Of a DNA stretch of 64,000 bases, positions 36,520 to 45,560 are shown piece by piece. The first letter of the stretch is position 1. Each line of letters begins with the position of its first letter. The notes under the pieces were generated by a model, which was not told where the DNA came from, did no database searches, and saw nothing but the letters and a program-made list of their open reading frames with translations. The stretch is from Gemmatimonadota bacterium (GTDB lineage Bacteria; Gemmatimonadota; Gemmatimonadetes; Longimicrobiales; Gaopeijiaceae). The stretch covers positions 17,688 to 81,687 of the forward strand of contig DUBS01000015.1 in the NCBI GenBank assembly GCA_012960225.1. The letters run 5' to 3'. The position numbers were made by a program, and so were the translations under genes.

Positions 36520-36708
36520 TCAAATCTGATCTAGGCCGACTTCAAGGACCGATTCGCCTCTATAATTTCCGCAATTGGGACAAACCCTATGAGGTACCTT
36601 TAAATCTCCACATTTCGGGCAGGTGTTAACACTCACATGTTCTGCCTTGAAGTGTGTTCGGCGCTTCCGTTTACGCTGTTTCGACGTCCGCTTCTTGGGA
36701 ACGGCCAT
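36520..36708 (-). CDS. rpmF: 50S ribosomal protein L32
   Basis: The 62-residue protein opens [19 protein letters not shown], the hallmark of bL32. It carries an intact zinc ribbon: Cys30 and Cys33 in CPKC, and Cys43 and Cys46 in CPNC. It is part of the large ribosomal subunit. The gene lies between yceD and plsX, with nine bases after yceD. Keeping all four cysteines means this is the zinc-bound form, rather than a zinc-free paralogue. Confidence 0.97.
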   Translation of the reverse strand: MAVPKKRTSKQRKRKRRTHFKAEHVSVNTCPKCGDLKVPHRVCPNCGNYRGESVLEVGLDQI

Positions 36709-36717
36709 ATGACCTAC

Positions 36718-37227
36718 TCACTTTTCTTTGAGAACCCTCAGTGCCTCCCACCGAGGATCAGTGTGATCCTCAGTACAATTGCACTTCTGCTTGTTTCTGT
36801 TAATCCCGCAGCGAGAGCAAAGGCCCTCACAGTCAGACCTACAAATCACATACGGATCTACCGCAAAAACAACCTCTTCACGAACTGCATTACTCAAATC
36901 AATTTCAGTGCCTTGTCCGTAAAGGTGAACCCCCTCATCCTCTTCCGCACTCTCTTCGTCAGCGGAAACAAACACCAGTGTGAGTTCGTGTTCCATCGAA
37001 CTCCCCACTGGCTTAAGACAACGCTTACATTCCTGTTTTAGCCTCCCGTTGAGGCAACCCCTAACTACAATCTCTCTGGAACCGGCTAGAGAAGCGGTGA
37101 GTTTTACTTCAACCGGACTATCCCACTCAACACCACTCCCCTCCCAAAGGGCGGAAGCAGCCGGTAACCGAGCATTCAATTCAACAGACCCTTCTCGGTC
37201 AAGGCGAGCAAGATCAAGCCTGAGCAT
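36718..37227 (-). CDS. YceD/DUF177 family protein
   Basis: The 169-residue protein begins at ATG 37227 (GTG 37233 is also possible). It shows the DUF177 core ECKRCLKPV and the acidic stretch ADEESAEEDEG, then ICRSDCEGLCSRCGINRNK near the C-terminus, a Cys-rich signature conserved in the family. In several bacteria the protein is linked to 23S rRNA accumulation and ribosome function. It heads the rpmF-plsX-fab chain, the usual setting, and the ndk gene lies upstream on the same strand with a 76-base gap that may hold the promoter. Confidence 0.87.
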   Translation of the reverse strand: MLRLDLARLDREGSVELNARLPAASALWEGSGVEWDSPVEVKLTASLAGSREIVVRGCLNGRLKQECKRCLKPVGSSMEHELTLVFVSADEESAEEDEGVHLYGQGTEIDLSNAVREEVVFAVDPYVICRSDCEGLCSRCGINRNKQKCNCTEDHTDPRWEALRVLKEK

Positions 37228-37303
37228 GGTCACAAAAGCTAGTTCCAGAGCAAGAAATGTCTAGACTGATAACACACCTAACTACTGATGCTTAACCAAT
37301 ACG

Positions 37304-37714
37304 TTAGCACTCATTTGGAGAAAAAAAGAAGCCAATTTCAACCTGAGCATTTTCGTCGGAATCAGACGCATGAATCGCATTTCTGCCCTTAGATTCAGCA
37401 TAGAGATTCCTCACCGTTCCTTCGGCAGCTTCCGCGGGATCCGTCGCCCCAATCACTCCCCTCAATTTTTCTACAGCCGCGTCTGCTTCAAGCACCATAG
37501 GCATTACCGGACCGGATGTCATGAAGTCGACTAGCCCTTTATAGAACGGCTTTCCCTCGTGAACTGAGTAGAAATCTCCAGCTTGTTCGCGATTGAGTAC
37601 CGCGAGTCTGATTGCCTTGATACTAAATCCACTATTCTCCAGGTGAGCGATGATCTTCCCGGCATTACCCGAGCCAACCGCATCTGGTTTGATAATCGCC
37701 AACGTCTGATCCAT
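37304..37714 (-). CDS. ndk: Nucleoside diphosphate kinase
   Basis: The 136-residue protein begins MDQTLAIIKPDAV and has the phosphorylated His115 in RNAIHASDS, with GVIGATDPAEA and an EIGFFF end, all family marks. It transfers phosphate between nucleoside di- and triphosphates. The gene lies 29 bases after sucD on the same strand, matching a sucC-sucD-ndk arrangement that occurs in several phyla, where GTP made by succinyl-CoA synthetase could be used by Ndk. That coupling is inference. Confidence 0.95.
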   Translation of the reverse strand: MDQTLAIIKPDAVGSGNAGKIIAHLENSGFSIKAIRLAVLNREQAGDFYSVHEGKPFYKGLVDFMTSGPVMPMVLEADAAVEKLRGVIGATDPAEAAEGTVRNLYAESKGRNAIHASDSDENAQVEIGFFFSPNEC

Positions 37715-37743
37715 GAACTATTCTCTTAGTTAGTAAAACTGAA

Positions 37744-38628
37744 CTAGGCGAGCCTGCTCTGTAGCAGGCCAACGATATCAGCCGTCCGTTCCGCAACAGA
37801 TATTCCATTTTCATTGAACACTCTAATTTTTTCCTTAGCAGTACCTGACGATCCGCTGATAATTGCCCCCGCATGTCCCATTCTCCGACCTGGAGGAGCT
37901 GTCTGTCCCGCTATGAAACCGACGACGGGCTTGGACATGCTCTCTTTAACATAAACGGCTGCTTCCTGCTCATCCGTTCCCCCAATCTCGCCAATCATGA
38001 CCACAGCGGTTGTCTCAGAATCTGCCTCAAAAGCCTTTAGACAATCGATGAAATTCGTACCGATGAGAGGATCTCCCCCAATTCCAACACACGTTGTTTG
38101 ACCTAATCCAGCAGTCGTTAACTGGAAAATAGCCTCATAGGTAAGCGTGCCTGATCGTGAGACGACGCCGATGGGTCCTTCTGCTACAATCTGACCGGGC
38201 AGTATCCCGACCTTTGATTTTCCAGGTGAGATAAGTCCCGGACAATTAGGTCCCAGAACACGCACACCTCGATCTCTTGCGAAGGCATGAGCCCTCGCCA
38301 TATCTAGAACGGGTACTCCTTCAGTAATCGCGACAATTAGCTTTACACCCGCCTCCGCCGCCTCCAGTATCGCCCCCGCAGCAAATCTTGGCGGCACGTA
38401 AATAACTGAAGTATTCGCCCCCGTCTCGCTGACAGCCTCATCCATTCCATTGAAGATGGGCACGTTAGTCCCTTTGGGTCCCTCAAAGGTTTGTGAACCC
38501 TTCCCGGGGGTCACACCTCCCACAACTCTGGTTCCGTATGCCATCATTTCGCGAGTGTGGAATGAGCCGTCTCGCCCAGTTATCCCCTGGACCAGAACCT
38601 TTGTGTCAGAGTTAATGAAGATCGCCAC
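37744..38628 (-). CDS. sucD: Succinyl-CoA synthetase, alpha subunit
   Basis: The 294-residue subunit has the CoA-binding N-domain ([18 protein letters not shown]) and the phosphohistidine His252 in [27 protein letters not shown] and [11 protein letters not shown] are present as well. It makes succinate and NTP from succinyl-CoA in the TCA cycle. Its start codon overlaps the sucC stop by one base, so translation is coupled. The length is normal and the subunit looks complete. Confidence 0.96.
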   Translation of the reverse strand: MAIFINSDTKVLVQGITGRDGSFHTREMMAYGTRVVGGVTPGKGSQTFEGPKGTNVPIFNGMDEAVSETGANTSVIYVPPRFAAGAILEAAEAGVKLIVAITEGVPVLDMARAHAFARDRGVRVLGPNCPGLISPGKSKVGILPGQIVAEGPIGVVSRSGTLTYEAIFQLTTAGLGQTTCVGIGGDPLIGTNFIDCLKAFEADSETTAVVMIGEIGGTDEQEAAVYVKESMSKPVVGFIAGQTAPPGRRMGHAGAIISGSSGTAKEKIRVFNENGISVAERTADIVGLLQSRLA

Positions 38629-39764
38629 TACGCAGTCCCCGCTAACTCTACGGCCTTCTTCACCACCTCATCCATCGATGTGTAGGCGGAGAGACCAGCA
38701 TCTTCAAGGATCTCTAGAGCACGATCCTCATTTGTACCCGTAAGCCGAATAACAATCGGTAACTCAATGTCAATTTTCTCAATTGCTTCGATGATGCCGT
38801 TAGCCACGTCGTCACAGCGAGTGATCCCGCCAAAGATGTTAAAGAGAATGACCTTAACATTAGGATCAGATGTGATGATCTCCAGGGCAGCTACAACCTT
38901 ATCCGGGTTGGAAGAACCACCAATGTCGAGGAAGTTCGCGGGTTTACCACGGTAGTACTTCACGAGATCCATCGTAGCCATGGCTAGCCCGGCACCGTTC
39001 ACACAGCAACCGACCTCCCCATCAAGCTTTACGTAAGAGAGTCCTGCTTCACGCGCCTTTGTCTCTGAAGGCGGCTCCGAGGAGGTATCCCTCATCTCTG
39101 CTATGTCAGGTCGCCTGAAAAGCTCACTATCATCGATGCTCATCTTCGCGTCGATCGCTTTCATTTCCCCAGCAGGCGTAGTGATCAAAGGATTGATCTC
39201 AGCCAGCTTGGCACCTGAGCTTACAAAGGCATCATAAAGTTGTGCGATGATCTTCCTAGCCTGATCCACAAGATTTGGATCCTTATATAAGAAGCTAGCC
39301 AACCAATAGGCCTGGTGTGGGAGCATCCCGTAACGTGGATCAACGCTAAGCTTTCGGATCGCGCTCGGATTAGTACGGGCTACTTCCTCGATATCGATGC
39401 CCCCTTCCGCCGAGACCATGAATGTAGCCGCCTGTGCCTTGCGATCTAGAAGAACACCAACGTAAGCCTCCGTATCAATGTCCTCAGCAGGGGTGATCAA
39501 AACTTTATCAACTGGAAGACCATTGATATCCATACCGAGAATTTCTGATGCGTAATCCCTCGCCTCTTTGGGGTGTTCTGCCAACTTCACGCCCCCAGCT
39601 TTCCCCCTACCACCCGAATGGACCTGAGCCTTGATAACTACTGTCCCACCATATTCCTCAGCTGCTACCTCAGCCTCCTCTGGAGTGCTCACAACTCGAC
39701 CCGGTGGGACAGGGATACCGACAGACCGGAAGCGTTCCTTCGCCTGATATTCGTGTATATCCAT
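38628..39764 (-). CDS. sucC: Succinyl-CoA synthetase, beta subunit
   Basis: The 378-residue subunit opens [20 protein letters not shown] and contains the ATP-grasp fold with [18 protein letters not shown], the metal-binding EINPL, and [15 protein letters not shown] then [16 protein letters not shown]. It binds nucleotide and succinate. It is the first gene of sucC-sucD, followed by ndk. Upstream lies an 88-base gap to the UPF0182 gene, which may hold a promoter; nothing clear is visible there. Confidence 0.96.
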   Translation of the reverse strand: MDIHEYQAKERFRSVGIPVPPGRVVSTPEEAEVAAEEYGGTVVIKAQVHSGGRGKAGGVKLAEHPKEARDYASEILGMDINGLPVDKVLITPAEDIDTEAYVGVLLDRKAQAATFMVSAEGGIDIEEVARTNPSAIRKLSVDPRYGMLPHQAYWLASFLYKDPNLVDQARKIIAQLYDAFVSSGAKLAEINPLITTPAGEMKAIDAKMSIDDSELFRRPDIAEMRDTSSEPPSETKAREAGLSYVKLDGEVGCCVNGAGLAMATMDLVKYYRGKPANFLDIGGSSNPDKVVAALEIITSDPNVKVILFNIFGGITRCDDVANGIIEAIEKIDIELPIVIRLTGTNEDRALEILEDAGLSAYTSMDEVVKKAVELAGTA

Positions 39765-39852
39765 AAGTTATGTGCTTGTTGTGCAAAGGGCGCCGAAGCT
39801 ACCGAAGGTTAGTAGGCCGATCAACGCTGGAGTCCCTCTCCTAGAGGTAATT

Positions 39853-42633
39853 TCAGCGAGGGTCTCTATTCAGCTGTTCCAAAAGTAAGCGCAGTTCTTC
39901 AAGAGCTTCTCCAAAGCCACTCCAATCTCCCTCCTGAGCACGGGCTTCAGCCCTTTCCAGTAAATCAAGTGCGTCCGTAGACCAAGAGAGATCTCTAGCC
40001 GAAGGACTCCTTTCTGCAGATTGTTCCGCCTCAATGGACAACTCTTCAGGGATTACAAACCCTGCTAGTTCGCTGATCGCCCCAGAGAGTTGCTCAGTCA
40101 TGACCACTCGTCGACCATCACTTACAACGAAACGCCGTAGTTCCGGGATCGCGTCTGCTTCGGCCGCCAAGAAGACAGGTTCCATATACAATATCTGGTT
40201 CCCAACGGGTATCACATGAAGATGTCCGGTCCAGACATCACTGCCACCCGTGCGCCATAAAGAGAACTGTTGTGATATCTCAGGATCTTGCTCAACCAGT
40301 GCTTCAATTTGCCGAGGGCCGGATATCTGATCTGCAACAGGAACATCAAATAGTACTAGGTCTGGAACTCCGTCCTGGTCCGTGCCGGCTCCCAAGATCG
40401 CCGTAAGATTCTGTCGGCCGGCAGGCACGAACACCGTCGTCAAGTGAAAACGTGGCTCGTCTTCTCCTGGAAGCTTATAGATTCCGTATTCAGGCTGATA
40501 TGGTACCGGGTTCGTACCCTCAGCCAGTTCCTGGGGTGAAGCCCATACATCCTGTTGGCCGTGGAATATGGGCGCTGTTTCCTGGTGATACTGGAGAAGT
40601 ACACGGCCTTGAAGGTTAAGGAATTCCCTAGAATACCGCAGGTGCTTTCGTGCCTCTTCTGGCATCTCAGTAATGGGCCTAAAGAGCCCCGGAAACGCGA
40701 GTTGATAAGCATCTAAGATTGGGTCATCAACCGGTATACGATAAAACATCACATCCCCCGTCACTCCATCCACAAGCACCTTTACTGAATTCCGCACGTA
40801 CGTTAGATCGGGACCGAATGCCCCGAGATACTGCGTTGATGAGAGCGGAAAAGTCCGGCTTCCAATGAAGCCCTCAGTCATCCACATAACCCTTCCATTC
40901 GCAACTATAGGATAGGGTTGTTCAGGAATGAGAAGGAACGGAGCGATCGCCCGAATCCGGTCCGCCACTCGGCGACGGTAGATGAAATTACTCTCACTAT
41001 TCAGTTCTGACGAAAACAACAGGTTCCAATCCCGGAAGCGCCAAGCAAGCAGTCCTTTACGGACACCGGACCCCAATTCAATCCCCTTTGGGAAATCCAC
41101 TCCTGGTACACCAAGTGTCCCGTCAGGAGCTTGGAACTGCTCAGCACTTGGACTTACAACGGCATAATCCTGGGTTCGTGTACCGAAGAATACTTGTGAG
41201 AACTCAAGATCAAGTCCCTCAAGAGGCGAGGCGCCGGCGGCGGCGTCAGGGGGAATTCCTGAGATCAGCATAGGAGGTCGACCCTCAGGAGTACGTGTAG
41301 ATGCTAAACTTGCTACCGCCCCCATCCCTTCGACATATCTCTCACGCAAAATGCGGTTTTGCCAATTTGGATCTTGGATCCCGAGCGGTTCAATCTCCCG
41401 AACCGCCAACGCAACCGGGACAGGGCCCGCGGGGCCATCATATCGATCAATCGCAACAGTTCGGAAATCGTAGTAGGGGAAACGCGCTTCAAGCTCCCTG
41501 TACGTTGTTAATAGAGCATCCGAGCTCCAGACCGGTAGTCCAGAAAATTGCTGAGCTGCACTGACCCAATCGATGGCTGAATCGACTTCGTACTCGAACG
41601 ACTTCCGTTCTAGCTCAGCTAACCCGAACCCATATCGTGTGTATTCAAGATTGTATTCTATATAAGGCGTTTCGCTCTCAAGTTCGTTTGGTTCAACCCG
41701 GAATCTTTGAATAAACCCAGGATACACTTGGCCAATTAGAACTACTCCTAGCCCAGCCATAACTAACGAGACGACCAGAGGCGCAATCAGCTTCTTTTTA
41801 GCACTCCACAGTACCCCGATAGCTGACAAGCTGCAGATAACTGTGAGGGTCTGAAGAGCGGGTATCCGAGCTTGTTCATCGGTATAACCAAGAATCCCAC
41901 TGACTCCAGAAGTGCCATTCAAAAGAAGCGCATAGCGCTCGAACCAAAACCGGACACCCATAAGCACCAGGAAGAACGCCAGTAGTATGGCCAAGTGAAT
42001 ACGAGCACGATCCTCCGCGTAAAATTTTCCCCTACTCCACCGAATCGCTCCAGTCGCTGCATATCCCACAGTAACAATTGAAAGCACAAGGAAATTGAGG
42101 ATAAGGGCAAACATGAGAAAGCCGAGTAGAACCGGGAACCAGAAGACGTAGAAACTGACATCATGAGCAAGAATCGGATCTGTCATGCCCCACGGACTCG
42201 CATTACTCAGGAGAAGTACCTGGAGGCCTAGATTGTTTGGAACCCCAGCACCAAACCACAGCGCAAGAAGAGCTGAGATACCTAGGACACCCATGAGAAC
42301 AAAGCTGCGGGGGATCTGCTCTGAGATCTCTAGATTTCCAAAACGACGCTTGATCTGGATCCCTGCTAGCTTAGCTGCAACTACTCTCAGGTTTAGGAAT
42401 ACGAGCCAACCGACTCCAATACCCACACCAATGCGTACGCCCCACTCCCACACGACCCTTTTCCAGAAAACGCTGCTGTAACCCACTTGCGTATGCCACA
42501 TAATTTCTACGTAGGCGTTCGCACCGAGGCTGCAAAGAGTCGCAAGTGCACCCACTGCGAGGACGAGCACAATAAGAAATGAGCTGCCACGAAGCGCAGA
42601 GAGAAGTGAGTTCGTACTAGGAGTAGGTGACAT
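39853..42633 (-). CDS. UPF0182 family large membrane protein
   Basis: The roughly 926-residue protein is read from ATG 42633, since a start at 42735 would overlap the upstream mutase by 86 bases. The N-terminal 310 residues contain about seven membrane helices (for example FLIVLVLAVGALATLCSLG). A long periplasmic or extracellular part follows, with the family phrases YIEYNLEYTRYGFGL, LLTTYRELEARFPYYDF and PYPIVANGRVMWMTEGF. The C-terminus is acidic and helical. UPF0182 proteins are common in Actinobacteria and Cyanobacteria; their function is unknown. It follows a phosphomannomutase gene on the same strand, and no other partner is evident. Confidence 0.88.
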   Translation of the reverse strand: MSPTPSTNSLLSALRGSSFLIVLVLAVGALATLCSLGANAYVEIMWHTQVGYSSVFWKRVVWEWGVRIGVGIGVGWLVFLNLRVVAAKLAGIQIKRRFGNLEISEQIPRSFVLMGVLGISALLALWFGAGVPNNLGLQVLLLSNASPWGMTDPILAHDVSFYVFWFPVLLGFLMFALILNFLVLSIVTVGYAATGAIRWSRGKFYAEDRARIHLAILLAFFLVLMGVRFWFERYALLLNGTSGVSGILGYTDEQARIPALQTLTVICSLSAIGVLWSAKKKLIAPLVVSLVMAGLGVVLIGQVYPGFIQRFRVEPNELESETPYIEYNLEYTRYGFGLAELERKSFEYEVDSAIDWVSAAQQFSGLPVWSSDALLTTYRELEARFPYYDFRTVAIDRYDGPAGPVPVALAVREIEPLGIQDPNWQNRILRERYVEGMGAVASLASTRTPEGRPPMLISGIPPDAAAGASPLEGLDLEFSQVFFGTRTQDYAVVSPSAEQFQAPDGTLGVPGVDFPKGIELGSGVRKGLLAWRFRDWNLLFSSELNSESNFIYRRRVADRIRAIAPFLLIPEQPYPIVANGRVMWMTEGFIGSRTFPLSSTQYLGAFGPDLTYVRNSVKVLVDGVTGDVMFYRIPVDDPILDAYQLAFPGLFRPITEMPEEARKHLRYSREFLNLQGRVLLQYHQETAPIFHGQQDVWASPQELAEGTNPVPYQPEYGIYKLPGEDEPRFHLTTVFVPAGRQNLTAILGAGTDQDGVPDLVLFDVPVADQISGPRQIEALVEQDPEISQQFSLWRTGGSDVWTGHLHVIPVGNQILYMEPVFLAAEADAIPELRRFVVSDGRRVVMTEQLSGAISELAGFVIPEELSIEAEQSAERSPSARDLSWSTDALDLLERAEARAQEGDWSGFGEALEELRLLLEQLNRDPR

Positions 42634-42649
42634 GTTCAGCGTTGGTTGT

Positions 42650-44017
42650 TCAAGTGAAAGGCACACCAGCCTGCGTGAGCCACTCGGCAATTTCAGTTCG
42701 AATCTCCATAAGACGGCTTTCGGATCGAGCTTCAAAGCGAGCCACGATCACTGGTTGTGTATTAGAGGCCCGCAACAGCGCCCAGCCATCCCCAAATAAG
42801 ATGCGAACCCCATCTACACTGATCACATCATATTTTTCCTTGAAGTAGACTAAAGCTTCGGATACAACGGTCCACTTCTGATCCTCAGTGACATCTATAC
42901 GGATCTCCGGTGTCGATCTGTATTCCGGGAAATCCGAGACTATCTCTGATAGTGTGCGTCCAGAACGACTGATGATCTCTATCAGCCGACATGCATCATA
43001 TAGCGCGTCATCAAAACCAAGATAGTCATCCGCAATCATGATGTGACCAGATAGTTCTCCTGCTAAGAGAGCTCCGGTTTCTCTCATTTTATTCTTGATT
43101 AAGGAGTGCCCCGTTTGCCACATGATGGGCTCTCCACCAGCCTTCTCAAATAGTTCTGGGAGCACCTGGCTGCACTTAACATCGAAGATAAGCTTTTGAC
43201 CCGGACCCCTCTTTTTCAGCAAATCAAGACCGAACAAGAGGAGGAGAATATCACCCCTGATGATCCGACCTTGATCATCGATAGCACCGATCCGGTCCGC
43301 ATCACCATCGAAAGCTACTCCAAGGTCATGATTGCCTGATTCAACACTACGAATTAGGTCGATGAGATTATCATCAACTGTCGGATCAGGATGGTGATTC
43401 GGGAAAGTGGGGTCAGATTCACAAAAGAGCGGTGTCACTTCCACCCCAATCGCCTCTAGCAATCGAACAGCCAGGATTGACCCGGTACCATTCCCACAGT
43501 CAACGGCTACCCTCATCGGTCGCCCCAAATTAAACCGACCAGCTATATCATCCACATAACGGTCAAGTACCGTAACCCGTTCGTACCCTCCTGAGCCGCT
43601 ACTGAAGTTTGATGCCTGAATGGAACGTAGAAGATCTTGGATAGCATCTCCGTAGAGCGAGCTACCACCATGAGTCATCTTGACTCCGTTCCATTCGGGC
43701 GGATTGTGCGAACCCGTAATCTGGACTCCTGCATCCGCACCGAGCATCACTTCCGACCAGTACAGCACCGGAGTCGGGACGGTGCCAACATCAACTACAT
43801 CTACACCTGCAGAACGGATGCCTACGATCAGACCTTCGGCTAGAGACGGTGAGGTAAGCCGATTATCGTAACCAACTACAACTGTGGGTGACCGCGAGCT
43901 ACTGCCTAGGTGCACACGTGATCCAAAAGCTCGACCGACCGCTTTGGTGACCTCAGGATCTAAATCCTCTCCGACAATACCCCGGATGTCGTATTGTCTG
44001 AAAATATGCGATTTCAT
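42650..44017 (-). CDS. Phosphomannomutase/phosphoglucomutase (AlgC/ManB family)
   Basis: The 455-residue enzyme opens with FRQYDIRGIVGEDLDPE. The phosphorylated serine is Ser103 in TGSHNPPEWNGVKM, the metal-binding loop is FDGDADRIG (about residues 237-245), the sugar-binding motif is GELSGH (about 312) and the phosphate-binding loop is RASNTQPVIVARFEA near the end. It interconverts hexose 1- and 6-phosphates to supply mannose or glucose nucleotides for envelope polysaccharides. The start codon overlaps the nuoN stop by one base, so it may be transcribed with the complex I operon. Confidence 0.93.
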   Translation of the reverse strand: MKSHIFRQYDIRGIVGEDLDPEVTKAVGRAFGSRVHLGSSSRSPTVVVGYDNRLTSPSLAEGLIVGIRSAGVDVVDVGTVPTPVLYWSEVMLGADAGVQITGSHNPPEWNGVKMTHGGSSLYGDAIQDLLRSIQASNFSSGSGGYERVTVLDRYVDDIAGRFNLGRPMRVAVDCGNGTGSILAVRLLEAIGVEVTPLFCESDPTFPNHHPDPTVDDNLIDLIRSVESGNHDLGVAFDGDADRIGAIDDQGRIIRGDILLLLFGLDLLKKRGPGQKLIFDVKCSQVLPELFEKAGGEPIMWQTGHSLIKNKMRETGALLAGELSGHIMIADDYLGFDDALYDACRLIEIISRSGRTLSEIVSDFPEYRSTPEIRIDVTEDQKWTVVSEALVYFKEKYDVISVDGVRILFGDGWALLRASNTQPVIVARFEARSESRLMEIRTEIAEWLTQAGVPFT

Positions 44018-45558
44018 TAGGGGGCTTGGCCTAGCAGGCCACCCCCAAAAGTTCCGAGTCCCTCAATACTCGCCCTCGCGAACTCTAGGGCTCCGCTCGG
44101 GAGTATGCCGATGTACAGAATGAGACCTACGCTCACTAGTAACGCGAAGCGCATAGGAAGGGGTACAGTGATACGGTCATATTGACCTGTAACTTCTGGA
44201 TTTTTCATCCACATGACCCAGGCAATACGTAGATAATACCAGTAGGATACCACCGTGGTGAGCACAAGAATAACCGACAGAGTCCAGAGGTCCGATTCTG
44301 CGGCACCCAACAAGAGATAAATCTTCCCCATGAACCCACCCGTACCTGGGAACCCGGCCAGGGATAGCAGGAAGACTGTGAGCAAAACACCGAGCAGCGG
44401 CTGGGACCAGCCAAGGCCCACGTAATCATCAATGTACAGTCGCTCTTCAGAGTGGTGAGAGACACTCATAACGATCGCGAATGCGCCAATGTTCATGAGT
44501 GTGTAGACAAGAAGGTAGAAGAGCATCCCAGCAGCTGCGGTCTCGTTCGCTGCAGCAATTGCGACAAGCAGATATCCGGCGTGCGCAATGCTTGAATACG
44601 CGAGCATGCGCTTGATGTTCGTCTGCACCAAGGCGATGAGGTTCGCTCCGACCATTGTGATTGCTGCAAGCCACCACAAGATCGGATACCAAAGTGCATA
44701 TATGGAGTGGTCGCCGAAGCCAACCATGAAGACTCTAAGGAATGCGACGAATCCAGCAGCCTTGACCGCCGCTGACATCCAAGCGGTAACCGGGGCTGGA
44801 GCACCCTCGTAAACGTCAGGAGTCCACATATGGAATGGGATGGCCGATACCTTGAATGCAAAGCCAATAGTCAACAGAGCAATAGCAGCAGAGAGAAGGC
44901 TACGAGAGCCTTCTCCACTCGATATAATTTCCCCTATAACCGCTACATTTGTGCTCCCGGTAGCTCCATAAACCAGCGCAATCCCATAGAGTAGAAATCC
45001 GGTAGAAAAAGCCCCCAGGAGGAAGTATTTCAATCCGGCTTCTGCAGATTTTCTGTCTCGCCTATTGAAAGCCGTTAAAGCATACACTGCGATCGACATC
45101 ACTTCGAGGCCAAGAAAAACTACGATTAGGTCACGCGCACCAGCCATGAACATCATGCCAGCAGTTGCGAAAAGAATCAGGGCGTAGAACTCACCAGCCT
45201 GAAGCCGCTGTCTGTACACGTAAGCGAACGAAATCAGGATTCCCAACACCGCTGCTAGTAAGAAAATCCAGTTGGAGAAAAGTCGGAATCGGTCCACGGC
45301 GATCATCGAGTTCACACCAACTTCTGTGACGCCATAGAGCCACGCATTAGCTACAGCCGCCGCAAGAAGGCTTAAGAGTGCTAACCATCCCAGATCGTCA
45401 GACCTCCCAGGCTCGAGTTCACCTTCTACTGCCAAATGAGCCTCTCTGTACTTCCCAGTGACACCCACTACCAGAATGACCATCCCGGAAACACACAAAA
45501 TGATCTCTGGAAGGAGAGCCCATACATAGTGAAGCTGTCTGCTAAAATCGATGATCAT
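44017..45558 (-). CDS. nuoN: NADH-quinone oxidoreductase subunit N
   Basis: The 513-residue protein is an antiporter-like complex I membrane subunit with about 14 helices. Visible motifs include the proton-antiporter domain with ALLTIGFAFKVSAIPFHMW, VQTNIKRMLAYSSIAHAGY and SLAGFPGTGGFMGKIYL. An extra soluble-looking insert of about 30 residues sits between helices 1 and 2 (HLAVEGELEPGRSDD). Lysines in helix 8 support proton pumping, as in other NuoN. It is the last nuo gene, two bases after nuoM, and its stop overlaps the mutase start. Confidence 0.95.
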   Translation of the reverse strand: MIIDFSRQLHYVWALLPEIILCVSGMVILVVGVTGKYREAHLAVEGELEPGRSDDLGWLALLSLLAAAVANAWLYGVTEVGVNSMIAVDRFRLFSNWIFLLAAVLGILISFAYVYRQRLQAGEFYALILFATAGMMFMAGARDLIVVFLGLEVMSIAVYALTAFNRRDRKSAEAGLKYFLLGAFSTGFLLYGIALVYGATGSTNVAVIGEIISSGEGSRSLLSAAIALLTIGFAFKVSAIPFHMWTPDVYEGAPAPVTAWMSAAVKAAGFVAFLRVFMVGFGDHSIYALWYPILWWLAAITMVGANLIALVQTNIKRMLAYSSIAHAGYLLVAIAAANETAAAGMLFYLLVYTLMNIGAFAIVMSVSHHSEERLYIDDYVGLGWSQPLLGVLLTVFLLSLAGFPGTGGFMGKIYLLLGAAESDLWTLSVILVLTTVVSYWYYLRIAWVMWMKNPEVTGQYDRITVPLPMRFALLVSVGLILYIGILPSGALEFARASIEGLGTFGGGLLGQAP

Positions 45559-45560
45559 TT

